From Spisula solida (lineage: Eukaryota > Mollusca > Bivalvia > Venerida > Mactridae), in contig OX365947.1 of NCBI GenBank assembly GCA_947247005.1, positions 696,530 through 760,529 of the forward strand: a stretch of 64,000 bases of DNA. The letters run 5' to 3'. This document shows, piece by piece, positions 33,032 through 44,634 of this stretch. Position 1 is the stretch's first letter, and each line of letters starts with the position of its first letter. The notes under the pieces were generated by a model that was given only the letters and a program-made list of their open reading frames with translations, was not told the DNA's origin and ran no database searches. Both the position numbers and the translations under genes were made by a program.

Positions 33032-33803
33032 TCAGGGTCGGCGTTATCCTGGGTCGGTGTAATCCAGGGTCAGCATAATCCAGGGTCAGTGTAATCCAGG
33101 GTCGGCATAATCAAGGGTCAGCATAATCCAGGATTGGCATATTCCAGGGTCGGCATAATCCAGGGTCGGCATAATTCAGGGTCAGCATAATCCAAGGTCG
33201 GCATAATCCTGGGTTGGCATAATCCAGGGTTGGCATAATCCTGGGTTGGCATAATCCAACGTCAGCATAATCCAGGGTCGGCATTATTCAGGGTTGGCAT
33301 TACCCTGGGTCGGCATAATCCAGGGTCAGCATAACCCTTGCTTGGCATATTCCAGGGTCGGCATAATCCAGGATCGGTATAATCCAGGGTCAGCATAACC
33401 CAGGGTCAACATAATCCAGGGTCAGCATAACCCAGTGTCAACATAATCCAGGGTTGGTATAATCAAGGGTTGGTATAATCCAGGGTTGGCATATTCCAGG
33501 GTCGGCATAATCTAGGGTTGGTATAATCCTGGGTCTGCTTAATCCTGGGTCAGCATCCAGGGTCAGCATAATCCAGGGTAGGCGTAATCCTGGGTTGGCA
33601 TAATCCAGGATCTGCATAATCCAGGGTCGGCATAATCCAGAGGCTGCATAATCCAAGGTCAGCATAATCCAGGGTCGGCATAATTCAGGGTTGGCATAAT
33701 CCAGAGGCAGCATAATCCAAGGTCAGCATAATCCAGGGTCAGCATAACCCAGGGTAATCATAATCTAGGGTTGGCATAATCCAGGGTTGGCATAATCCAG
33801 AGT
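33032..33803. repeat. 16-bp minisatellite, ~48 units
   Basis: Unit CCAGGGTCGGCATAAT with GTTGG, GTCAG and CCTGGG variants mixed along the array. The 91-residue open frame on the minus strand is a translation of the array. Confidence 0.95.
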
Positions 33804-33858
33804 TAAGTCATTATTATTTAGTATAATAAGTCCCACCGATTACATTGTATTTATACCT

Positions 33859-34098
33859 GGGTACTGTTTTATCAAAGGACTTACGGAAATCGTAAACTTA
33901 CGTTCAAATTTGAAAGCATTATTATTCTTTAAAACATTCACATTGGGGACAGATATGGGTTGTAGGAGTTCCTTGACTAAATGATAATTAATATTGAACG
34001 ATCCCTTATCACAGTAGTAAGCTGTTAAAGAGCTATAAAGAATTTAAATTTGAACGTAAGTTTAAGATTTCCGTAAGAGCTTTGATAAAACAGTACCC
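33859..34098. mobile_element. M13 inverted-repeat element, intact
   Basis: GGGTACTGTTTTATCAAAG at the left pairs with CTTTGATAAAACAGTACCC at the right. The arms continue through TTACGGAAATC and AACTTACGTTCAAATTT for about 55 bp. Confidence 0.85.
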
Positions 34099-34321
34099 TG
34101 ATGTTCATTAAAACCCAATCAACAAAATGAAGCAGTTGACTTCTCGACTTTATTTCAGTCCAGATTATACATATAGACGTTTGAATATACACACAGAAAG
34201 CATTACGATTCAATGCCTGAGGTGGTGCATTACAAACAACATACGGAAATTGATGTATTTTATCTAATTATTCTTGTAGCTACATGTATTAGGTCCATTA
34301 ATCAGGTTAATCTATCAGGTA

Positions 34322-35288
34322 CTGGCATGCGAGGTATTACCGGACAGCAGGTATTACCGGACAAACGGTCCTAGACGCTTATTTTCTGGACCTATGTATT
34401 GAAATTTGTACCTAATCACTCAGAAGCTTTTTTTGAATAAATCTAGAAGAAAAAAAATTATTCAAGATTAACAAGACATTGTCTATTTATCCAAAATGTC
34501 GTCCGCGGCTGTGTGTTTACGTTAGCGGCGCTTGGGGAAATCACCATCGTCTGCGCATGCGCAAAATAACTCGAGCTGAGCGCGTGCCTCATTGATTTTA
34601 TACAGTTAAATCAATTAGCTTCGTTTGCAGCAAAGAAAGAATAGCCTAGTGGTTAACGTCTTAGATTGTGAAGCGAGAGGAACCGCGATCGGTTCCTCGT
34701 GGCATCAATTTTTTTTTATTTTTTTTTTAAATTTAATTTCGTCCAATTATACCAGCTCTAATTTCAGCAGGGTATTGTTAATTACGAAATTTGTCAACGG
34801 ATATCAGTTGAATAACCCTTTTTAAGGTCTTATCCATAAGTCTGAAATACTTTGGGTTGATTTTTAATCGTTTTAATCGACTTTTGATCGGTAAATTATG
34901 TACGGTATATTACGGCATCTGACCTACCATAGAACGCCACCTAGCGGGAAAACATGGCGCGTCACGAGTTGTTATTACAAAAATCGTGACATATTTTTGC
35001 ATAAAATAGGAAGTACGAACCCAGTTTAATTCATTTCCTATAATAAGTTTCCAAATTTTAAGTTAAAAGTGGTTGAAAACGACTGTCCGTTAATACCTGC
35101 TAAAAAGTGCCCCTGTTTGGGCCCCTTAATTTGGATGTTCTGATGACGTCATTTTTCGGGAATTCTATTTTTAGGAAGGCCTTGAACCCAGGTATTTGTC
35201 AACACCAAAAATTCTGACTAAAAATCGATTTTTAACTTGACATGAAGCTTTTTATGCCATTTCTGTCCGGTAATACCTCGCATGCCAG
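34322..35288. mobile_element. M16 transposon, 967 bp, perfect 26-bp inverted ends
   Basis: CTGGCATGCGAGGTATTACC opens a 26-bp terminal repeat (34322-34347), matched without mismatch at 35263-35288. TA lies on both sides (34320-34321 and 35289-35290). GGTATTACCGGACA is repeated just inside the left end. No transposase frame is present, so it is non-autonomous. The TA flank suggests a Tc1/mariner-type enzyme. Confidence 0.85.
34640..34710 (+). pseudogene. tRNA-like sequence inside M16
   Basis: A box TAGCCTAGTGG at 34642-34652. A B-box-like region (GCGATCGGTTCCTCG) is misaligned from the consensus. T-runs follow at once. Either a tRNA-derived SINE head or a chance match. Confidence 0.4.
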
Positions 35289-35340
35289 TATATATATGAG
35301 TGTAGCTTATCAATTTTTCATTTTTACTGTTCATCATACT

Positions 35341-35876
35341 ATAGTCCAGTCAGGATAAAAATCCAGTGACGCAGTGGTCAAGTCCACTATAACGGTGTAC
35401 ATAGAGGATATTACATGAGTGTCATTTCATATTGAATTTATTAAACGAGTTGAATAAAATAATAAAATGCGAGGCTCTGCCGAGCATTTTATACGAGTTT
35501 AATAAGTTCAATGTGGAAAGTCACAAATGTAATGTTCTTTTTATCACATGTTAGCCTTTTCCGGCCGAAACATAAAATAGCTACTTATTTTCACTATAAG
35601 AAACGCGCAACTTTGACGACGTCGCTTATACTTTGAATGACGTCGCGTGAAGGCTTTATTACACTAGTGTATTATCAAAAATAAATAATGGCTTTATTAC
35701 GCTACCGCGACGTCGAATATGTGATAAAACCAACTATATAGGCTTATACAGTACAAACAACTATAATTTCAATGCTAAACTTACTAAACTTCGCACTACC
35801 TGTTTAGACAATGGTTGTGATTTTTTGCGTACACAAAAACTGCAACGTCACTGTCACAATATCCTAACTGGACTAT
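35341..35876. mobile_element. M2 element split by M3
   Basis: TAGTCCAGTCAGGATAAAA near the left, CACAATATCCTAACTGGACTA at the right (read in part), inverted relative to the copy at 14039. It is interrupted after ACGGTGTA by M3 and resumes with AAACCAACTATATAGGC. Confidence 0.85.
35400..35724. mobile_element. M3 element nested in M2, TA duplication
   Basis: Same element as 4739-5081. TA at 35398-35399 and 35725-35726. The M2 copy at 14039 shows the unfilled site. Confidence 0.8.
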
Positions 35877-35936
35877 ATATTATGTATTTTTATGTGTACA
35901 AAGAGTTAAATTATTGATAAAAGATACAGTCAACTC

Positions 35937-36353
35937 TCGTTATCTCGAATTTCACAGGACCGTGGAAATTACTTCGAGATAGAATTTTCGGCATCAAATT
36001 TGCAAGTTTTCTAGTGTCTGTCATTTTACGCCGCCATATTGTTACGGTAGTAAGAATACATATTCGTGAGAATTGCTTGTTTTGATATTCATGCACATGT
36101 ATTCCTCCTCGAGAAAATGCATTTTATTAATTTTGTTTGTGTACGTTGTGTTGTTTGCAATAAAATATGATGATATGTACTCATCAGTAAGTGCAGTATA
36201 TCACATGCTAGTGTACGTGTACGATCAGTTATGCAAAGCCAACACCCTCGAGATTTCATATAGACAAAGAAGGAGAAAAATTGGGCCTTGAAAAAAACTT
36301 AGACAAAACGGAAAATTCGAAATAAGCGAGTTCGAGATAACGAGAGTTGACTG
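35937..36353. mobile_element. M17 Tigger-like non-autonomous element
   Basis: CAGTCAACTCTCGTTATCTC at the left pairs with GAGATAACGAGAGTTGACTG at the right. TA on both sides (35935-35936 and 36354-36355). Such ends are typical of pogo/Tigger elements. Internal open frames are unsupported. Confidence 0.8.
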
Positions 36354-36379
36354 TACGTTAGTAACCAAATCCAATAGGG

Positions 36380-36546
36380 AAAACAGCAGTCTTCAATATC
36401 GGTACTTCAGATTTGTGTTTGTATAAAACCTTGAGCATCTTTGTGGACACTCTCTGATATGCCTTTTTTGTTTTTGATGCGAAGCAATTTTCGTCTTGGA
36501 ATTGTAGCTATTAGTGATATCAAAGTCACATGGTATTGCAACACTG
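36380..36546. mobile_element. Fragments of M1 and M4
   Basis: CAATATCGGTACTTCAGATT and GTATAAAACCTTGAGC are M1 body. TTTTCGTCTTGGAATTGTAG to GGTATTGCAACACTG is an M4 right end. Confidence 0.55.
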
Positions 36547-36689
36547 AAACTCACCAAATTAACCAATTTTGCAACCGTTGACCAAATGGATTCATGTTTG
36601 TAAACATCACATTATTGTTGGCATTATACTATAACAAGAAAAGCCATTAAATAAATGCTTGATTCTCAGACCCCTTCTGAATAGGGACT

Positions 36690-36905
36690 ATAACTCCAAC
36701 GCGATAAATTGCAGTACAAAAACAAACACAAAATCCGTTATATTTATCGTTTCTGAATATTTAGGAGCATGAAAACTTAATATGTTGTGCCAACTGTTTG
36801 AATGCTTTCATTGGTTAGTGTTACGGTCCTTGATTTTAATCCATAACAAAAATAATGGCAATTTGTGTTTGTTTTTGTACTGCAATTTATCGCGTTGGAG
36901 TTATA
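36690..36905. mobile_element. M6 element
   Basis: ATAACTCCAACGCGATAAAT at the left, ATCGCGTTGGAGTTAT at the right. Confidence 0.9.
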
Positions 36906-36943
36906 CCATATTTTCACACACAATTCTATCTATAGGCCAGCTG

Positions 36944-37089
36944 GGGTGGTACTCAATATTGACCTCACTTGACTTAAGGATAAGGACAACCAATCAGATC
37001 ACACCATATTAAACTCTTGGTCAGTAACAGGTGATATGATTGGCTATACTTATTAGCCAATTAAGTAAGATCAATAATGAATACCACCC
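36944..37089. mobile_element. M7 element
   Basis: GGGTGGTACTCAATATTGAC to TCAATAATGAATACCACCC, flanked by CTG on the left and CAG on the right. Confidence 0.8.
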
Positions 37090-37623
37090 CAGGAAAACAG
37101 GCATTGGATTTTATAACATACTTCATACTTTCACAAAGCACAAGGTCATTTGATAATTCCATCATAAAAGCTTAACTTAATCTACCAGACAATAATCCTA
37201 CATTTACATCAGTGATTTATTTATTTATTTTTCATTTATGTATGCCATGATCATGAGGTAATGACATCAGTGTTGATAAATTTCTGAAGTTTCTTGTGAT
37301 CAAAATTAATACCTTTAAAATTGGAAGCTCATGAATAATGAGATTATCCATTTCAATGCACAAAAACACCATGAAAATTTAAACCTCACAAATTTCATGG
37401 ATTTTACAGGAGTATATCCCCTTTATGATCAATTGCAATAACAACATTTATAGATTTTCTTTAAGAGTAATAAACTCTGGATTAACCTTTCTGCCCTTTT
37501 TATCTCTCATAGTCCACAGTGTTACATAAACAATGTTGAATAAGTTTTATAGAAAGCACAGCCAACCATTGAGGTCAATAATATCATAATTATTGGTTTA
37601 CGTCCTTGCAAACTGTTCAATAG
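37090..37623. other. No feature recognised
   Basis: Unique sequence. Confidence 0.35.
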
Positions 37624-37815
37624 ATGACCATGGTCAATTTCCTGCCCCTGAAAACTGGACCCCTGCAGACTATGGTCTATGCCTCCTGCCCAAGATTTAT
37701 AAAAGCCCTGCCGACCAAGAAAACTGGACCCCAGGGCAGTGAAGACAATGGTCTTGCTCAAGAAAACTGTACCCCAGGGCCGTGCCAACCATGGTCTTGC
37801 TCAAGAAAACTGGTC
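37624..37815 (+). repeat. Degenerate ~45-60-bp repeat, 4 units
   Basis: GAAAACTGGACCCC(A/T)G, GACCATGGTC or CTATGGTCT, and CTTGCTCAAGAAAACTG recur. Overlapping frames on both strands follow from this. Confidence 0.6.
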
Positions 37816-37981
37816 TATACACTTAAGTTTGAAAATCTTAGAAGCCGAACCGTTCTTGAGTTAGAGACTTGAGGAACCATTTGGTTAGTCAACTGACAGT
37901 GATGGACCAACCATACTGACTAAATGACTGGCCCGCAAGTACAAATTAATTTATCCCTTGGCTCTGAAAGGGGGTATATTA

Positions 37982-38130
37982 CTGTAAACCAAGAAACTAT
38001 TTCGCTTGATTTTATTTCGGGGAGTTCGCGAGTGGTAGAATTTCGGGAAACTTAAAAACGCGAAACGAAAATTTGCCGACAATCAGCAAAATGTGAAAGT
38101 TAGTCTTCACGAAAGTAAATTGGTTTACAA
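37982..38130. mobile_element. M8 element (reverse orientation)
   Basis: TTACTGTAAACCAAGAAAC at the left, GTAAATTGGTTTACA at the right, inner GTTCGCGAGTGGTAGAAT. Confidence 0.7.
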
Positions 38131-38498
38131 TATTACAGCTAAATAAAAATTCAGTAAAGCTGCACCTCGTAGGAGTGTAAAGCCAGGCAAAGTTGTGTCA
38201 GAGACAATATTGAACCATGCACCATGTCTGTGAGATCAGGTGGTATAATCCTACACATCTCTCATAAAAACAAACTTTTAAACAATGAAATATTTCCTTG
38301 AAATCATTAGAATAATGTTTGCTGTCTACGCCATACAAGTGTTTTCTGCAGACACTTGCTGGCTACAAGATATAAGTGTTTCCAGCAGACATTTGTATGC
38401 ATAAACTGAATAGATTCACAGACTTGTTATGCCACAGTGTCTTCATGTAAGCTTTGGAAAGGTTCATATAACAAAGAACTAAATGTTTCCTGGTAATG

Positions 38499-38555
38499 AT
38501 TTGTTTGTTTGTTTGTTTGTTTGTTTGTTTGTTTGTTTGTTTGTTTGTTTGTTTG
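38499..38555 (+). repeat. (TTTG)n microsatellite
   Basis: About 14 uninterrupted TTTG units. Confidence 0.95.
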
Positions 38556-38619
38556 TATTGGACTGGAGATGGTCGGTGTGTGCTTAAATGTTGACAATAA
38601 ACAACTGATGATCACAAGT

Positions 38620-39165
38620 CACAATCAGACGGTTTTTGATCATCCCCCGTACATTAACTTGGTGATCTGACCGGTTTTGATCATCCATCATACTTTGACT
38701 TGGTGACTGGGTCATTTTTTATCATCCCTCTCACATTGACTTGGTTATCAGACTGTTTTTTATCATCCCTTATATATTGACTTGGTGATTGGACTGTTTT
38801 TGATCATCCCTCGTACATTGACTTGGTGATTGGACCATTTTTGATCATCCCTCATACTTTGACTTGGTTATCAGACTGTTTTTGATCATCCCTCCTACTT
38901 TGACTTGGTTATCAGACTGTTTTTGATCATCCTTCGTATATTGATTTGTTGACCAGACCATTTTTTATCTTTCCTCGTACACTGACTTGGTGATTGGGCT
39001 ATTTTTGATCTTCCCTCATACCTTGACTTGGTGATCGGACTGTTTTTTATCTTCCCTCGTACATTGACTTGGTGATCCGACCATTTTTTATCGTCCCTCG
39101 TACATTGACTTGGTGATCCGACCATTTTTTATCTTCCCTCGTACATTGACTTGGTGATAGACAAC
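38620..39165. repeat. 41-bp minisatellite, 13 units
   Basis: TTGACTTGGTGAT, GGACTGTTTTTGATCATCC and CTCGTACA recur with a 41-bp spacing (CTTGG at 38658, 38699, 38740 and on to 39150). Confidence 0.95.
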
Positions 39166-40171
39166 TACTTGTGTCTAAACTGTGACATACGATGCAGCCT
39201 GAACATATCTGTTCTTTGTTTATGCATACATACCCAGTACTGTCTTTGACAAAAGATAACCCAGAGCAAACTCAAATTTGGCGCAGAATTAGACAGAAAA
39301 AAAAATGACCTTTGGGAGCTGCAAATAGCTATTGTTACGAGGTTGTTGCTCTATAGAGGCTAAATTTATAGCTAATATTGGTTAAGGGAAATTTTGAAGG
39401 TGTCGTTATAGAGAGAATGTTTCTCTACACAGTGCCTATGGAGAGGTTGCACTTTACTTCAGAACTGTGTTTTCTAGAATATTTTAAAGCAACGAAGTTG
39501 ATGACAGATAAGGAGACTGAGTCAGACTGACAGACAATGTTATATTACATTAGCTCTACTAATTGACACACTCACTTGAGCGCTTCATACTTAAGTATCA
39601 GAGCTAAAAATGTTAGAAAGGTATAATATTAGGGCTGGCTTGACACTGAAATATATTGATTCTGGTCCAGAGGAATATAAAGGTCAATAAGCTAAAAAAA
39701 GGTTAATCAACTGTGTAGCGTAAAGCTATAATTATACTTATAGTACAGCTCACTGTCCTCATTGCCGCTCCTTGATATAATCAGGAAAATTGCCGATCTG
39801 TTTTTCTCAAGGGTATGGTTAATTGACCCAGAAAAGCCCCGGTCAGGATGCACTTTTTCTCTCAGGCTGTGACACAGATGTGACATGTATCATAAAACCT
39901 TTTTTATAGATAAATGTTCTTTTAGGTCCTACTGGTCAAACAGTATTTCCTTCATATGGAGAGGTATAGTGCAGAGATGACCAGATCCTAACCTTTAGGC
40001 AAGGGAGATATACCAGTACCATTGTAATGACTTGATATGTCGCAGCCTGGGACCAAATCAGTGACTTCTGGCACTATATTTATTCTCAAGCTAAATAATG
40101 AAATGCTACACAAATTATAATGAAATTTAAACAGTTACTACAGTCTTGTGGGCAACCCTCAGGATGCAACA
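39166..40171. other. No feature recognised (1 kb)
   Basis: Unique sequence, no coding support. Confidence 0.35.
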
Positions 40172-41918
40172 CAGTAACCCTCCATAAGCGCTCTTGGCAC
40201 CTTGGCTAGGTGAGCAATACTACACAGTAACCCTCCATAAGCACTCTTGGTACCTTGGCTAGGTGAGCAATACTACACAGTAACCCTCCATGAGCACTCT
40301 TGGTACCTTGGCTAGGTGAGCAATACTACACAGTAACCCTCCATGAGCACTCTTGGTACCTTGGCTAGGTGAGCAATACTACACAGTAACCCTCCATGAG
40401 CACTCTTGGTACCTTGGCTAGGTGAGCAATACTACACAGTAACCCTCCATGAGCACTCTTGGTACCTTGGCTAGGTGAGCAATACTACACAGTAACCCTC
40501 CATGAGCACTCTTGGTACCTTGGCTAGGTGAGCAATACTACACAGTAACCCTCCATAAGCGCTCTTGGTACCTTGGCTAGGTGAGCAATACTACACAGTA
40601 ACCCTCCATAAGCGCTCTTGGTACCTTGGCTAGGTGAGCAATACTACACAGTAACCTTCCATAAGCGCTCTTGGTACCTTGGCTAGGTGAGCAATACTAC
40701 ACAGTAACCCTCCATGAGCACTCTTGGTACCTTGGCTAGGTGAGCAATACTACACAGTAACCCTCCATAAGCACTCTTGGTACCTTGGCTAGGTGAGCAA
40801 TACTACACAGTAACCCTCCATAAGCACTCTTGGTACCTTGGCTAGGTGAGCAATACTACACAGTAACCCTCCATAAGCACTCTTGGTACCTTGGCTAGGT
40901 GAGCAATACTACACAGTAACCCTCCTTACGCACTCTTGGTACCTTGGTTAGGTGAGCAATACTACACAGTAACCCTCTATAAGCACTCTTGGTACCTTGG
41001 CTAGGTGAGCAATACTACACAGTAACCCTCTATAAGCACTCTTGGTACCTTGGCTAGGTGAGCAATACTACACAGTTACCCTCCATAAGCACTCTTGGTA
41101 CCTTGGCTAGGTGAGCAATACTACACAGTAACCCTCCATGAGCGCTCTTGGTACCTTGGCTAGGTGAGCAATACTACACAGTAACCCTCCATAAGCACTC
41201 TTGGTACCTTGGCTAGGTGAGCAATACTACACAGTAACCCTCCATAAGCACTCTTGGTACCTTGGCTAGGTGAGCAATACTACACAGTAACCCTCCATGA
41301 GCGCTCTTGGTACCTTGGCTAGGTGAGCAATACTACACAGTAACCCTCCATGAGCGCTCTTGGTACCTTGGCTAGGTGAGCAATACTACACAGTAACCCT
41401 CCATGAGCACTCTTGGTACCTTGGCTAGGTGAGCAATACTACACAGTAACCCTCCATGAGCACTCTTGGTACCTTGGCTAGGTGAGCAATACTACACAGT
41501 AACCCTCCATGAGCACTCTTGGTACCTTGGCTAGGTGAGCAATACTACACAGTAACCCTCCTTACGCACTCTTGGTACCTTGGTTAGGTGAGCAATACTA
41601 CACAGTTACCCTCCATAAGCGCTCTTGGTACCTTGGCTAGGTGAGCAATACTACACAGTAACCCTCCATGAGCACTCTTGGTACCTTGGCTAGGTGAGCA
41701 ATACTACACAGTAACACTCCATGAGCGCTCTTGGTACCTTGGCTAGGTGAGCAATACTACACAGTAACCCTCCATAAGCACTCTTGGTACCTTGGCTAGG
41801 TGAGCAATACTACACAGTAACCCTCCATAAGCGCTCTTGGTACCTTGGCTAGGTGAGCAATACTACACAGTAACCTTCCATAAGAGCTCTTGGGAGCAAG
41901 CTTGACTAGGTGAGCGAA
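40172..41918 (+). repeat. 53-bp minisatellite, 32 full units plus one decayed unit
   Basis: Unit CAGTAACCCTCCATAAGCAC then TCTTGGTACCTTGGCTAGGT and GAGCAATACTACA. The register holds exactly for 32 units (40172 to 41868). Variation is confined almost entirely to CATAAGCG, CATAAGCA, CATGAGCA and CATGAGCG. Two units 636 bp apart share a rare pair of changes. Confidence 0.97.
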
Positions 41919-42197
41919 AAACACAAAACAGAGAATCCAGATGAGAATATTCTCCAAGACATTATTATCCTCATATGAGCGATGTTTCATAAATCATATT
42001 TTAATGGCCGTTCCCAGACAAACATTCTCCGCACATGATCAATATAATATTATTACCCGTGGTTAATGTGACACAGCTTGTGAAGACAATACAAGCGCAA
42101 CAGTTTCATGACTTCTTTCTGCATGCAGGAAACAGTTTGTTTCATGAATATGAGCAACAAACAATTAATATTGCACAACTTGCACTAGCCAATGGAC

Positions 42198-43515
42198 ATA
42201 TCGCTGGCTAAAAATAGAATGAGAAGGTCCTTACAGATGTTTCTTACGACCTTATAATATTCTGTATCATAAGGCATATTTTCATGATAATCGGAAGTGG
42301 TCATGTTGACCAAACTTAAGTTAAACAAGACATGGAAATTCAAGGAAAACCAGGTTTTTGTGGCAGCCAAGTCTAATTCTATTTTAGTAACAGTGACCTT
42401 GACCCCACCGACCCAACTTTCATCCCAGGCAAGGTTTTCATATAAACTACCTACACAGCTTCATCATGATATCTCATTCCTAACTTAAGTTATTGAGCAG
42501 AAACTGTTTTTCTGTTTTTAGTAATGATGACCTTGACCCCACCACCCCCATTTTCAATCCGAACCGGGGTCTTCACACAAGCTATGTACACAGCAAGTTT
42601 CATCATGATATCTCATTCCTAACTTAAGTTATTGAGCGGAAACAGTTTTTCTATTTTTAGTAACGGTTACCTTGACCCACCACCCCCACTTTCAATCCGA
42701 AGCGGGGACTTCACACAAGCTACGTACACAGCAAGTTGCATAATGATATCTCATTCTTAACTTAAGTTATTGAGCAGAAACTGTTTTTCTATTTTTAGTA
42801 ACAGTGACCTTGACCCCACCATCCCCACTTTCAATCCGAACCGGGGTCTTCACACAAGCTACGTACACAGCAAGTTTCATTATGATATCTCATTCCTAAC
42901 TTAAGTTATTGAGCGGAAACTGTTTTTCTATTTTTAGTAACGGTTACCTTGACCCACCACCCCCACTTTCAATCCGAAGCGGGGTCTTCACACAAGCTAC
43001 GTACACAGCAAGTTGCATAATGATATCTCATTCTTAATTTAAGTTATTGAGCAGAAACTGTTTTTCTATTTTTAGTAACAGTGACCTTGACCCCACCATC
43101 CCCACTTTCAATCCGAAGCGGGATCTTCACACAAGCTACGTACACAGCAAGTTTCATTATGATATCTCATTCCTTACTTAAGTTATTGAGTGGAAATCGA
43201 TTTTCTATTTTAGTAACGGTGACCTTGACCCCACCACCCCCACTTTCAATCCCAAGCGGGGTCTTCACACAAGCTACGTACACAGCAAGTTTCATTATGA
43301 TATCTCATTCCTAACTGAAGTTATCCAACGGAAACCAAATGTTGACGTCCGCCCGCCCGCCCGACGAAATCGCCAATCCAATAACCAGGATTTTTTTTTT
43401 AAAAACATGGTTAAAAAGCTTGTTTTTCCTTAAGTAAAGAATTATTTTCAGACATTTTTTTCTTGTTTTCTCAAAATATTGATTTTGTACTTATACCACC
43501 TTTTCATTCTAAGTC
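42198..43515. mobile_element. M5 element carrying an internal ~138-bp tandem array
   Basis: TATCGCTGGCTAAAAATAG and GAGAAGGTCCTTAC at the left, and TACTTATACCACCTTTTCAT with CTAAGTCAGCGATA at the right, are the M5 ends. The array sits between CAAACTTAAGTTAAAC and AAAAAGCTTGTTTTTCC. Confidence 0.7.
42385..43345 (+). repeat. ~138-bp minisatellite, 7 units
   Basis: GTGACCTTGACCCCACCACC or GGTTACCTTGACCC, CACACAAGCTACGTACACAG and TGATATCTCATTCCTAACTT recur. It ends in the run CCGCCCGCCCGCCCGACG. Units alternate between two subtypes (GTGACC and GGTTACC). Confidence 0.9.
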
Positions 43516-43997
43516 AGCGATATGCTTTATTGTTTAGACATGCATGACTTAGTGAGGACTGATAAAACTTACACACATGGCTTCACTTTCCATAAAATTT
43601 ATGACAAACCTGTTAAGTTACCACACTTCAAATTATAGTTGAGTTCAGTATGTTTATTTAATTAGAACGATTGGTGATCAACTTAAAACATAGTCTGAAT
43701 ATTTTGATCGTGTTTGATTGTTCAATTTAGAATCACCAAATGTTCATAATGAGGATTTAATACATGTTTAATACATGCATAATGAAACGCACATGTAGCA
43801 TTTTCTCATGGCATATCTCATATGTTAAACTTATCATATTTTTCAGCCAGGTTGTCTAATTTGCTTTCTTCAAAGGTCAAAATAACACACTGTGGAAGAT
43901 GACCCAGAGAAAACTGTGGACCAAAACGACCAAACAGAAAACTGCAGTGGACCTAGTATCAAACTTCACTGAAATAGAGATTGCAATCATTACAAGT
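43516..43997. other. No feature recognised
   Basis: Unique sequence. Confidence 0.35.
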
Positions 43998-44116
43998 ATA
44001 GTCTAGAGAATTTGACACGACTCCCAACATTCCATTAGCATAATTTCACAGGTTTTCTTGTTTTTTTCAAAATATCGGTTTTGTACTTACGACCTTCTCA
44101 TTCTAAGCCAGCGATA
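43998..44116. mobile_element. Joined fragments of M1 and M5 ends
   Basis: AGAGAATTTGACACGACTCC and TTAGCATAATTTCACAGG are an M1 end. GTACTTACGACCTTCTCATT and CTAAGCCAGCGATA are an M5 end. They meet at about 44050 without spacer. Confidence 0.65.
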
Positions 44117-44634
44117 TCTTGACAATAATGAAACAATAAGATATTGACGCATTCACAAGACCCGGTAAACATATATACAAATGTACTAAACACCAATCGT
44201 ATGAAATAACACCTTTACTATAACAACACCAAACACTGTTTAGAATATAATAAACTAGAATTCTAAAGGATTCCTGACAGATACATGACAGATACCTGCT
44301 GACTGTCACAGACATAACAGACATATCACACTATCAGTGAACCCATATGGTGACTATTGCAATACAACTGTCACATGCTTCAATGTGGGTGACAAATACA
44401 TGTAGCCAAGTTTGAACTTATGACCAGACACAATCCACGTACACACTTAGCTACCACAGCATTCAGCCTCCAAGGATTGGCTTACCCACAATTTACCTTG
44501 TAAAGTGCTGACATTCTTCATTGAACATTCTGGTTGGCATGAACTATTTAAACATGTACATCCTGGCTTTTTCTGTTCTAAGTTTGAAAGGACCCTATAT
44601 TACTTACCTGTCATAGTAATTTTGAAAAGTATAG
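44117..44634. other. No feature recognised
   Basis: A 73-residue minus-strand frame has no domain or splice support. Confidence 0.3.

Noticed and set aside
33438..33713. 91-residue frame in the 16-bp array
   Set aside because: Artefact of the minisatellite.
37522..37872. Proline- and glycine-rich overlapping frames on both strands
   Set aside because: Produced by a degenerate ~50-bp repeat; no splice or family support.
40172..41918. CRISPR array
   Set aside because: The 53-bp units are contiguous with no unique spacers, in eukaryotic DNA with introns and LINEs.
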